A stretch of 64,000 nucleotides of DNA, taken from Acidobacteriota bacterium. Lineage in GTDB: Bacteria; Acidobacteriota; Thermoanaerobaculia; Multivoradales; J023. The notes beneath the pieces were generated by a model that worked only from the letters and a program-made list of their open reading frames with translations, was not told the origin of the DNA and made no database searches. The position numbers and the translations under genes are program-made. The stretch is taken from NCBI GenBank assembly GCA_029263395.1, contig JAJCXO010000023.1, positions 25,013 to 89,012 on the forward strand. The letters are read 5' to 3'. This document shows positions 37,212 to 44,337 of the stretch, in pieces. Within the stretch, counting starts at the first letter, position 1. Every line of letters begins with the position of its first letter.

Positions 37212-38693
37212 ATGCAGCCGAAACAGCTCCTCGTCCTGACCCTGGTTGTCGCCGTGCTCGGCGGCTTCATCTTCTTCTATGAAAAGGATCTCCCGTCGAC
37301 CGAAGAACGAGCGGAGCGTGCCAAGAAAGTCCTCCTGCTGGAGGAAGACGCGATCGACTCGATCGTGATCGCTTGGGATGATCACAAAGTCCAGCTCGAA
37401 CGGGACCGAGCCGATGATGCAGACGAAGACTCGAAAACAGATGCACAGGCTGAGGTCTCACTCAACGAGCCCATAATCAACGAGACCATCGTCAACGAGA
37501 CCTCAGAGCCATCCGACACATGGCGCCTCACCTCGCCACTCGACGCGCGCGCCGACGCGGCAGCTATCGATGGATTACTGCGCTCGCTGATCGATCTCGA
37601 GTCGGAACGTAAGCTCGAGGAGATTGATCGCGAAGAGCTCGGGCTTGCATCTCCCCGAGCCTCAGTCACCCTGAGTTCCGGTACTGCCGAGTCAGCGTTT
37701 GAGACAACTCTCGAGATCGGAGCCGACATCCCGGCCTCGAGCGACATGATCGTCGCCATCGCAGGTCATAACACGGCCTTTCAGGTTGCCTCGAACCTAT
37801 TCGAAGAGCTCACCAAAACGCCCGGGGACTGGCGCGACAAGAAGCTATTTCTCGCCAGTCGCGGCGCGATCGAGCAGGTGGCCCTCGACGGCAGCCACTA
37901 CATCGAACTGGCTCGAAGGGGTGACGACTTCTGGCTGGCGGCGCCACTCTCCGACCGAGCCGAGGAAGGTAAAGTCAACGGTTTGCTGTCCAGCCTCACC
38001 GGCTTGACGGTCAAGTCTTTCATCGACAGCAGTCCGATGACACCCGAAGGTATGGGCCTGGAGCCTGCTCACGGCACCGTCGAGGTCCAGCTAGCAGCCA
38101 ACGATCAACCCTTCCGATTCGAACTCGGTGCTGAAAAGGAATCTGAGCCGGGGGTCTACTACGGACGTATCGGGAGCCAGATCTTCGAGGTCGAGACGGC
38201 ATTGGCTGCATCCCTTACCACCACCCCAGCCGAATGGCGCTCGCTTGCCTGGACATCGTTGCAAGTTTTTGGCATCGAAACCGCTCAGTTCCGAGGCAGC
38301 AACCTCACAGTCGAGTTGACCCGCGATGGCGCCGACTGGCGGCGAGGGAAGGATCGAGTTGCCTATTCAGCCGTCAGTGATGTCCTCTACCCAATCACCG
38401 AGATCAAGGGTGAGCTGGTCGTCGAACGGAACGCTGCCCTCTCTGCTGGCTATAAACTGGATACGCCCTCGCTCAGCATTTCGTTGACCACCAAGGACTC
38501 CGCCGAAGAGCTCGAGCTGTTCGAGGCTGTAGACGGCCAGGTTGCAGCCATGACCGGAGGTCGCGATGCGGTGTTACTTCTGCCCGAGGACAAGGCGGCT
38601 GAAATTCACAGCAAACTCGAAGAACTGATGGCGGCTGAGCCACTCCCTGAAGAACCGGAAGCCTCAGAGGAGGCCGCGTCGGAGGATGAGTGA
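37212..38693 (+). CDS. DUF4340 domain protein of the Gldg/ABC operon
   Basis: A 493-aa protein with an N-terminal membrane anchor (LLVLTLVVAVLGGFIFFYE) and two DUF4340 repeats: WRLTSPLDARADAAAIDGLLRSLIDLESERKLEE, and later LAAPLSDRAEEGKVNGLLSSLTGLTVKSF. The C-terminal tail is highly acidic (about 20 residues rich in Glu and Pro). AGGAGG lies 7 nt before the ATG, 4 bp after the Gldg stop. DUF4340 proteins accompany Gldg operons; the function is unknown but it must act on the outer face of the inner membrane. Confidence 0.92.
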   Translation: MQPKQLLVLTLVVAVLGGFIFFYEKDLPSTEERAERAKKVLLLEEDAIDSIVIAWDDHKVQLERDRADDADEDSKTDAQAEVSLNEPIINETIVNETSEPSDTWRLTSPLDARADAAAIDGLLRSLIDLESERKLEEIDREELGLASPRASVTLSSGTAESAFETTLEIGADIPASSDMIVAIAGHNTAFQVASNLFEELTKTPGDWRDKKLFLASRGAIEQVALDGSHYIELARRGDDFWLAAPLSDRAEEGKVNGLLSSLTGLTVKSFIDSSPMTPEGMGLEPAHGTVEVQLAANDQPFRFELGAEKESEPGVYYGRIGSQIFEVETALAASLTTTPAEWRSLAWTSLQVFGIETAQFRGSNLTVELTRDGADWRRGKDRVAYSAVSDVLYPITEIKGELVVERNAALSAGYKLDTPSLSISLTTKDSAEELELFEAVDGQVAAMTGGRDAVLLLPEDKAAEIHSKLEELMAAEPLPEEPEASEEAASEDE

Positions 38694-38772
38694 ACCCCAG
38701 ACTCCTCCTAGCCGTAGAACTGCTTTAGGAATTCCCACGAAACGACACTAACGCTAGTCGGGACTTACAACG

Positions 38773-39387
38773 ATGTCCAACGAGAATCTTTCTGAAGAGC
38801 CCCCTTCGAAGCCGCCCTCTCCCGGCGTTGCAGTCGCCCGCTGGATGTTATTGGTTGCTGCCTCGTTCGGTGTGCTTGCCGTCGGTTTCGGGTGGGTCGC
38901 CAAATCGACGACCATCGCGTCGCCAGTCGTGCAACCCATCCCTGAATCCAGCGCTCTGGCTGGTACCTATCCAGCCCCAGACTTCAGGCTTACCAGCCTC
39001 GACGGGCGGTCGATCGGGCCTCCAGACTTCGCTGGTGATGTTGTACTCATCGAATTTTGGGCCACGTGGTGCGGGCCCTGTCGTCTGCAGGCTAAATTCC
39101 TCGAAGAGCTGCATGACGAATTCAGCGGCAAAGGAGTGCACTTCCTCGCCATCGACTCCGGTGAGGACGAAGCGACGGTCCGTGAGTACGTCGCGAAAAC
39201 CCCGTTCTCGTATCCTGTGCTGCTAGATCCGCAGAGCACGCTGAGCAATCGTTATCAAGTTTACGCACTTCCGACCGTGATGATCGTGGATCGCCAAGGA
39301 CTCATCTCCTACATGCAACCAGGACTCAGCGATACCAACACGCTACGCCAGGCACTGCTGGCGGCTGGTGCCGGGACCCAGATCTGA
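38773..39387 (+). CDS. TlpA-like thioredoxin-family protein, membrane-anchored
   Basis: A 204-aa protein with one membrane anchor (VARWMLLVAASFGVLAVGFGWV, residues 22-43) and a TlpA/ResA-type thioredoxin domain. The APDFRLTSLDGRSIGPPDFAG lead, WATWCGPC redox site (about residues 99-106), and cis-proline segment YALPTVMIVD are clear. It should reduce or isomerise disulphides outside the inner membrane, for example in cytochrome c maturation. This fits the several exported heme proteins in this window (inference). It sits 79 bp after the DUF4340 gene, possibly a separate unit. Confidence 0.94.
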   Translation: MSNENLSEEPPSKPPSPGVAVARWMLLVAASFGVLAVGFGWVAKSTTIASPVVQPIPESSALAGTYPAPDFRLTSLDGRSIGPPDFAGDVVLIEFWATWCGPCRLQAKFLEELHDEFSGKGVHFLAIDSGEDEATVREYVAKTPFSYPVLLDPQSTLSNRYQVYALPTVMIVDRQGLISYMQPGLSDTNTLRQALLAAGAGTQI

Positions 39388-39511
39388 TCCGACCGATGTC
39401 TCACGCCGCGGGATGGACACCCCCATAGACACCATCAGACGGCCCACGGGTCACGCAGGCCGAGCACAAACTGCGAAACTCGACGGGCAGCCGCTTGGGG
39501 ATGCGCTCTGG

Positions 39512-39976
39512 TCAGTTCGCGGGCTCTTCGCCCTCATCGCCCGAAGACAACGGGCCATCCTTACGCTCTTTGACCACGTTGGTGAGCTCGTCGACGTCAA
39601 TGAGCTCTTTGTCGATCAAGAGCCAGACCAGACCGCGAACCAGTGAACGCATCTCTTCGAAGTTGCCCGGCGGGTCGCTACCCTCGGTTACCGCAGCCAG
39701 CCGCGAGACTGAACGGCCAGGGCTGTAAGATGCGGTGGCGGCTCTCGGATAGTGGTAGAGCTCAGCAAAGAAATCTCCTGGGTCGATTCCGATGACATCC
39801 AGGATCAACAGAACTTGCTCAATTCGCAAAGACTTCTGTTTGGTCAGAAGCTGACTGATGTAACTGCGGCCCCAGGAAAGGGCTTCTTGCACTTGAAGTT
39901 GCGTAAAACCTTTTTCACGAATCTTGTTGCGCAGAAGAGTCAGGACCTGATCCACCTCTTTATCGACTATTCTCAT
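39512..39976 (-). CDS. XRE-family helix-turn-helix regulator
   Basis: A 154-aa protein. The N-terminal 70 residues hold an XRE/Cro helix-turn-helix: EKGFTQLQVQEALSWGRSYISQLLTKQKSLRIEQVLLI, followed by GIDPGDFFAELY. The C-terminal half has a short Ser/Arg linker and a helical acidic tail (LVRGLVWLLIDKELIDVDEL). The gene is preceded by an AT-rich 400-bp gap with several inverted repeats that may be its own operators. Its targets are unknown; RsgA lies on the other side of the gap in divergent orientation. Confidence 0.88.
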   Translation of the reverse strand: MRIVDKEVDQVLTLLRNKIREKGFTQLQVQEALSWGRSYISQLLTKQKSLRIEQVLLILDVIGIDPGDFFAELYHYPRAATASYSPGRSVSRLAAVTEGSDPPGNFEEMRSLVRGLVWLLIDKELIDVDELTNVVKERKDGPLSSGDEGEEPAN

Positions 39977-40059
39977 GGACTCGCATTCCTACTGATATAG
40001 AAGATTGCCTCAGAAATCGATTAACCATTACTAAAAAAGAACTATCTCCCTATTAAAAG

Positions 40060-40108
40060 AAATATCTTTCTCGAAGGAGATTTAAAACCCATCAAGTTGC
40101 TCAACTTG
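40060..40108. promoter_or_regulatory. Two candidate operator palindromes upstream of XRE gene
   Basis: The imperfect palindrome at 40060-40083 (nine Watson-Crick pairs plus one G-T pair, with one mismatch, around a 2-nt centre) and the exact 7-bp arms CAAGTTG/CAACTTG with a 2-bp spacer at 40093-40108 lie in AT-rich DNA. Spacing and symmetry fit binding by a dimeric helix-turn-helix protein. That the XRE protein itself binds is inference. Confidence 0.4.
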
Positions 40109-40200
40109 GCGAGGATTATACCCGAAAAGAGAGTTTGCTATCCTTTTTAGTGCCTATTCAAAACGACATCACAAGATACAAATAGATTCTGTCTTCTCGC

Positions 40201-40231
40201 ACAAGGATGGTTTGGGACAAACCATCCTTGT
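40201..40231. other. Perfect 14-bp stem with GGA loop
   Basis: ACAAGGATGGTTTG (40201-40214), loop GGA, then CAAACCATCCTTGT (40218-40231), an exact inverted repeat. The very tight loop and perfect match are unusual. It could be a terminator, a cruciform site or a remnant of a small palindromic repeat element. No T-run follows. Confidence 0.65.
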
Positions 40232-40416
40232 ATGACATGATTCCCATGCATATGGATGTATAAAGCTCTTCCCCCCCGGCCCCGGTCTTCTCGCTGATTG
40301 CTTTCCATAGCAACTCGAGGTGACCGCGATGTGCTCGCGTTGAAAAAACGCCGAACCGCCAAAACGCGGTTCTAAGGATGTTCCTGCCTCACCGGCAGAA
40401 CAAGGGAGAGTTTCCA

Positions 40417-41580
40417 TTGAATAGGAATGCCTCGGGTTCACGACCCGAACCTGCAGACTCGAAACAAACTAGCCAGCAACCGACCGACAACCACCTATCG
40501 GCTGCCAGCAATCGACTCAACCAACTCGGCTGGACCCACAACCAGGACCGAGACTTCGCACCTTTTGTCACCGAAACCCTCGAACCGGGCCGGATCATCC
40601 GGGAATCCCGCCAGCGTTACACCCTTGGCACCGCAACCGGCGACTGTGAAGCGCAGGTTGCAGGACGCTTGATACACCGTGCGGGAGATGCCAGCGAGTT
40701 ACCGGTCATCGGTGATTGGGTTGCCATACACCGCGCAGAAAGTCTCGAAGCCACCATCTCCGCCGTGTTGCCGCGGGCGTCCAAGCTGTCTCGCAAAGTT
40801 GCCGGGCGGAGGACTGAAGAGCAAGTCATCGCAGCCAATGTCGACACCATTCTGCTCGTCATGGGCCTGGATGGGGATTATAATCTACGACGCCTGGAAC
40901 GTTTCATGGTTTCGGCGTGGGAAAGTGGCGCCCAACCCATGGTGGTGCTCAACAAGGCCGATGTCTGCAACGATGTCGCAGATCGGCGGGCAGCGGTCGA
41001 GACCATAACGCTCGGCGCTCCGGTGCTGATTACCAGCTGCTCCTCGGGCGACGGAATCGAAGAGCTTCTCGAGCAACTCCAACCGGGTCAGACCGTTGTT
41101 GTTTCAGGGTCTTCCGGAGTCGGTAAATCGACGCTGATCAACTGCCTGTTAGGAAACGAAAGGCTGCGCACCGGCGCGGTCCGTGAGGGGGATGATCGCG
41201 GACGTCACACCACAACACACCGCGAACTGGTGGCGTTGACGAACGGCACCCTGTTGATCGACAGCCCGGGGATTCGAGAGTTGCAGCTGTGGAATGCCGA
41301 GTCCGGTATGGACCAGGCATTCGGCGACATTCAATCCTTAGCCATTGAATGTCGTTTCAACGACTGCACGCACCACAATGAGCCTGGCTGCGCGGTACGC
41401 CAAGCGATCGACTCCGGACGGCTGGATTCAGCGCGGCTCCGCAACCTCCACAACCTCGAAAAGGAACAGCGGGCGCTGGAACTCCGCCAAGACAGCTCGG
41501 CTCGACGCCGGGCTGGCAAACAGGCCCAGTCAATGTTTCGCAGCGCAAAGCGAGCCAAGGACCGCCGCAAGACTTGGTGA
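40417..41580 (+). CDS. rsgA: Ribosome small-subunit biogenesis GTPase RsgA (YjeQ)
   Basis: A 387-aa circularly permuted GTPase that matures the 30S subunit. The N-terminal OB fold (LPVIGDWVAIHR) is followed by the G motifs in permuted order: VVLNKADVC (G4), SCSSGDG (G5), SGSSGVGKSTLIN (G1), then RGRHTTTHRE and LLIDSPGIREL (G3). The C-terminal zinc-binding knuckle is CRFNDCTHHNEPGC, and the basic tail is typical. The start is probably the TTG at 40417, with AAGGGAG 8 nt upstream; an ATG at 40378 extends the frame by 13 residues but has its AAGG directly against it. A GAACCGC/GCGGTTC hairpin lies just before that ATG. It is a single gene. Confidence 0.95.
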   Translation: MNRNASGSRPEPADSKQTSQQPTDNHLSAASNRLNQLGWTHNQDRDFAPFVTETLEPGRIIRESRQRYTLGTATGDCEAQVAGRLIHRAGDASELPVIGDWVAIHRAESLEATISAVLPRASKLSRKVAGRRTEEQVIAANVDTILLVMGLDGDYNLRRLERFMVSAWESGAQPMVVLNKADVCNDVADRRAAVETITLGAPVLITSCSSGDGIEELLEQLQPGQTVVVSGSSGVGKSTLINCLLGNERLRTGAVREGDDRGRHTTTHRELVALTNGTLLIDSPGIRELQLWNAESGMDQAFGDIQSLAIECRFNDCTHHNEPGCAVRQAIDSGRLDSARLRNLHNLEKEQRALELRQDSSARRRAGKQAQSMFRSAKRAKDRRKTW

Positions 41581-41804
41581 TCCAAGGGTTCCAGTGCTGC
41601 TTCATCGGCAGATGAAACTCTGTTCATCCAAGGGCAACGCCATGCAACGTCGGCTGGCTGGGAGCGACGGTGGATCCAGATCATCACAGTCCGCTCTCGC
41701 TTGCCGACATCTCGAGCACCAAGAGCGAAATAGTTGTACGATTCTCCTTAACTTCCTGTGCTTTGTGCACATATCTTCTGATCAGACAACCTTAGGAGAA
41801 CTCA

Positions 41805-42122
41805 ATGAAGCTCAGAACATCCCTCTGTCTACTCGCCCTGGTGACTCTCGCCGTCGTCTGGATCCCGACTGTCACCGCCTCGAGTCCTGTGACTCTAGAT
41901 CAGGACGCAGCAGCCCAGGGGATCACGACGCCACAGGAAATTGCTCCGGCGCCCGTGTGCCAAGCTGACCTCACGTTTGTCGAGCTGCCGACCCTCCTCC
42001 AGCCTGCCCAAGCCGCGGGTGGCTGTAGCCCATCAGCGTGTTACACGTCCTGTCGTGCCCAGGGGTACGACACGGGTACCTGCTTCATCTCGACCTGCAT
42101 CTGCCGTTTCTACTTCCCCTAG
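41805..42122 (+). CDS. Secreted six-cysteine defensin-like peptide precursor
   Basis: A 105-aa precursor with AGGAG before its ATG. Residues 1-27 are a signal peptide (RTSLCLLALVTLAVVWI core). Residues 28-73 are a propeptide (DQDAAAQG..., one lone Cys52) ending in AAGG. The core from residue 74 is cysteine-rich: Cys74, 79, 83, 93, 98 and 100, which is C-x4-C-x3-C-x9-C-x4-C-x-C. The CxxxC helix motif, the GTC (G-x-C) and the final CIC (C-x-C) match the cysteine-stabilised alpha-beta pattern of defensins. A short aromatic tail, RFYFP, ends the peptide. Known bacterial defensin-like peptides are rare, mostly described in myxobacteria. Antimicrobial or signalling activity is inferred from the pattern only; the fold is not proven. 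No peptidase or transporter lies next to it. Confidence 0.8.
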   Translation: MKLRTSLCLLALVTLAVVWIPTVTASSPVTLDQDAAAQGITTPQEIAPAPVCQADLTFVELPTLLQPAQAAGGCSPSACYTSCRAQGYDTGTCFISTCICRFYFP

Positions 42123-42130
42123 GAAGCGAT

Positions 42131-42152
42131 GGGGTGCCGATGCTGGCACCTC
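42131..42152 (+). terminator. Stem-loop just after the defensin-like gene
   Basis: GGGGTGCC pairs with GGCACCTC (one G-U pair) across a 6-nt loop, starting 9 bp after the stop codon. It lacks a T-run. Confidence 0.4.
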
Positions 42153-42186
42153 ATTCGACGGCAAATCTCAGATGCGCTCGAGCGCT

Positions 42187-42218
42187 GCCAGGCCCTCAAC
42201 GATAACCGAGGGCCTGGC
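42187..42218. terminator. Strong 11-bp hairpin between convergent genes
   Basis: GCCAGGCCCTC pairs exactly with GAGGGCCTGGC across a 10-nt loop, between the defensin-like gene (plus) and the DUF1801 gene (minus). It probably acts as a bidirectional terminator although neither side has a long T-run. Confidence 0.55.
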
Positions 42219-42297
42219 TCGGTCACGGACGGCATCTCATCCAGCCGGTAACGCCCGTTGGCGCTTCATCATCAAGATACAGCCGGATCATCACGGG

Positions 42298-42696
42298 CTA
42301 CTCGGCCTGCAGACGCCGCTTCATATCTGTGTATGCGGTTTCGATCAACGTCATCAGTGCCCCAGCATCAACGCCACCTCCGGGCCGGAGCTTCACGTGG
42401 CGCATGAACTTGCCTGTACCTTCCAGCAAGCCGTCTGGATCGGCAAGCTCAGCACCATGGAAGAATCCAACATTGACGTGAGCTTTAAAAACGTCGACGT
42501 AAGCGAATGCCGCGTCAGCTACACACGCCGTGGGATGCCCGTCATGCAAAATCTCTCGCACATCGTCACCGCAGGCGCGCATGGTCTCAAACCAGCGCTC
42601 TGCGACTGCCCCAAGGTTGCCGGTATGTTCACGCATCCAGACCTCGATCGTTGGGTCTCGTCTGACAACACTGGCGAACCTGAAGAGCTGGCTCAT
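42298..42696 (-). CDS. DUF1801 domain protein
   Basis: A 132-aa protein. The segment VGFFHGAELADPDGLLEGTGKFMRHVKLRPG is typical of DUF1801, a small alpha/beta fold related to frataxin-like (CyaY) proteins, found across bacteria with unknown function. AGGA lies 6 nt before the ATG at 42696. An upstream in-frame extension to 42828 would include a 15-bp tandem repeat and is not believed. It is convergent with the defensin-like gene and is followed on the other side by the repeat block. Confidence 0.87.
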   Translation of the reverse strand: MSQLFRFASVVRRDPTIEVWMREHTGNLGAVAERWFETMRACGDDVREILHDGHPTACVADAAFAYVDVFKAHVNVGFFHGAELADPDGLLEGTGKFMRHVKLRPGGGVDAGALMTLIETAYTDMKRRLQAE

Positions 42697-42724
42697 GTCG
42701 ATCCTGTTCCCTGGGTAGACCATG

Positions 42725-42769
42725 CCCGTGCCGAGTCGTCCCGTGCCGAGTTGTCCCGTGCCGAGTCGG
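42725..42769. repeat. Tandem 15-bp repeat upstream of DUF1801 gene
   Basis: Three copies of a 15-bp unit (cccgtgccgagtcgt with one or two changes) at 42725, 42740 and 42755, just before the DUF1801 gene. Confidence 0.9.
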
Positions 42770-42913
42770 CTGGCATCCCGATCGGCTGATCCGATCGGCT
42801 GATCAATCCAAGCGCTCCGCAGGAACAACCTCCGGTTGTCAAGGCGGTAGGTCTCCTAGGATATCTTGGAATCTTGGCAATCTCGAATCGCATTGAAGCC
42901 CAGGCTCTTCAAG

Positions 42914-43068
42914 AATGGCTTGCCGTGGAAGAAAGTAAGCCGTTGTGACGGTGAAAATGGTTCGCCGTGGGAGAAAGTGAGCCGTTGTGACGGTGAAAAT
43001 GGTTCGCCGTGGGAGAAAGCGAGCCGTTGCGACGGTGAAAATGGTTCGCCGTGGGAAAAAGTAAGCCG
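42914..43068. repeat. Tandem array, 42-bp period, 3.7 near-identical copies
   Basis: Units start at 42914, 42956, 42998 and 43040, each aatggttcgccgtgggagaa followed by a 22-bp variable half. Copies differ at only a few bases, so the array is recent. A period of 42 is a multiple of three, and both strands stay open across it (14-residue repeats NGSPWEKVSRCDGE on plus, RLTFSHGEPFSPSQ on minus). Neither frame has a supported start, so I annotate it as a minisatellite rather than a gene. Confidence 0.93.
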
Positions 43069-43238
43069 CTTTTTTTGGTCAGAAAAACGGCTGACGTTGG
43101 GCCAAAGGATCCTCGTGCACGCCATCAAGCTCAACTGGATTGAGGGCGATTTAGGTGAAGTCCGGCATAGGCCTAGTCCTCGGCCATATCGCGGAACTCA
43201 TCGACGACGTCCGGGAGACGACTCGCAGCCCAGAAACA

Positions 43239-43534
43239 CGTTTCGGCACTTGACGAAGCGTCCTGACGAGCCACGTTGGGCCGTTTCGGCACTTGACGAA
43301 GCGACTCGACAAGCCGCGTCAAATGAGTTCGTCAAGCGTAAATCCAGTGGCCGAGGCGCCGCAGACCGTATCGTCACTTGACGAACCGAGGGCGAGCTTA
43401 TGTCTGATCGATTCGGCATCCGCAAACCTGGCGAACGAGCTTCGCCACTGCGATTCGACATCCGCGGACTCAGGCGACGAGGTGTGCCAGACCCTTTCGG
43501 CATCTGTCAATTCGACACTCGAACTTGTCCAAGT
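43239..43534. repeat. Degenerate tandem array, also about 42-bp period
   Basis: Units beginning cgtttcggcacttgacgaa-like recur at 43239, 43282, 43367, 43409, 43451 and 43493, that is every 42-43 bp with a missing or inverted copy near 43326. The sequence differs from that of the array at 42914-43068 but the period is the same. Open frames through it on both strands show 14-residue periodicity (for example SVELTDAERVWHTS and SPESADVESQWRSS on minus). This looks like a decayed repeat tract. Confidence 0.7.
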
Positions 43535-43575
43535 GGTATCGAGTTCCGCCTCGCCAGACAGCATAAACTCCCTGC

Positions 43576-44160
43576 ATGGCCACCCATGACGCCGCCTTGA
43601 CCAACCTTCTGGTGACTCGACACCGCGAGCTGCTGGGTTTTCTCGAGCGGCGCCTCGGAGACCGTGGTCGAGCCGAGGATGTTTTACAGGCGGCAATTGT
43701 CAAAGGACTCGAGCGCAGCGGCTCAATTCGCGACACGGACAGTGTTGCCGCCTGGTTCTACCGGCTGCTGCGCAACGCTGTGGTTGACGAGTTCCGACAC
43801 CGTGACGCTGAGCGACGGGCGCTGGCTGGCGCCGCGCAGCAGGCGGCCGTCCAGGCGGATCTCGTTCCTGAGTTAGAAGGCGAGGTTTGCCGTTGTGTCG
43901 ATGGACTCATTCCGTCCTTAAAAGGCGACTACCGGCAGGTTCTCCAAGCGGTGGACATGGAAGGCTTGACGCCCGCCCGTTTTGCCGAGCGCGAGGGACT
44001 GTCGCCAGCCAACGCCCGTGTCCGCCTGCATCGGGCTCGACGGGAGCTGCGGCGCCTACTCGAGCTGACCTGCGGCACGTGTGCCGAGCACGGCTGCCTC
44101 GACTGTAGCTGCGGGCAACCCGCTGGTAACGGTGGGAACCGGCCCGCAGCGAAACCATGA
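43576..44160 (+). CDS. CorE-like ECF sigma factor with metal-sensing Cys-rich C-terminus
   Basis: A 194-aa ECF sigma factor. Region 2 (LLGFLERRLGDRGRAEDVLQAAIVKGLE, then WFYRLLRNAVVDEFRHR) and region 4 (YRQVLQAVDMEGLTPARFAEREGLSPANARVRLHRARRELRRLL) are clear. A CxC (VCRC, about residues 105-108) in the linker and a terminal Cys-rich domain, CGTCAEHGCLDCSC, match the CorE group (ECF44 type). These sense copper or cadmium directly through cysteines without an anti-sigma factor. The downstream gene is a copper-type P-ATPase 177 bp away, as expected for its target. It lies directly after the repeat block. Confidence 0.93.
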   Translation: MATHDAALTNLLVTRHRELLGFLERRLGDRGRAEDVLQAAIVKGLERSGSIRDTDSVAAWFYRLLRNAVVDEFRHRDAERRALAGAAQQAAVQADLVPELEGEVCRCVDGLIPSLKGDYRQVLQAVDMEGLTPARFAEREGLSPANARVRLHRARRELRRLLELTCGTCAEHGCLDCSCGQPAGNGGNRPAAKP

Positions 44161-44337
44161 AATACAGTGAAGCCGTGAAAAACCAAGAGACCGCGTAACG
44201 CTAAAGGACCTCATCCGTCAGCTCTCGTGGAGACGATACAACGATCCACGACCGGAGGTTCGAAACTATGGCTGATCTACTTCTATTTGAAACCGGCACC
44301 CTTTTCAAATCCGTTAGCATCAGAGGCCAGAGGCCCG

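Larger units (their letters stand above)
39977..40416. other. AT-rich intergenic region with inverted repeats between XRE and rsgA genes
   Basis: About 440 bp, much AT-richer than the rest near 40000-40260. It holds at least four dyads: an imperfect 24-bp palindrome at 40060-40083, a perfect CAAGTTG-CT-CAACTTG at 40093-40108, a perfect 14-bp stem at 40201-40231, and GAACCGC/GCGGTTC at 40353-40372. No gene is supported. The first two, 84-132 bp before the XRE gene, are operator candidates. Confidence 0.55.

Noticed and set aside
42866..43381. A 171-codon plus-strand frame and a 92-codon minus-strand frame over the repeat block
   Set aside because: Both owe their length to 42-bp repeats free of stops in every copy; there is no ribosome site, and the downstream composition does not look like a protein.
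42914..43534. Possible CRISPR array
   Set aside because: The repeats are directly tandem without unique spacers, and no cas gene is present.
44227..44337. 37-residue extension of the copper ATPase
   Set aside because: No family similarity and no ribosome site at 44227; it overlaps the region expected to hold the promoter.
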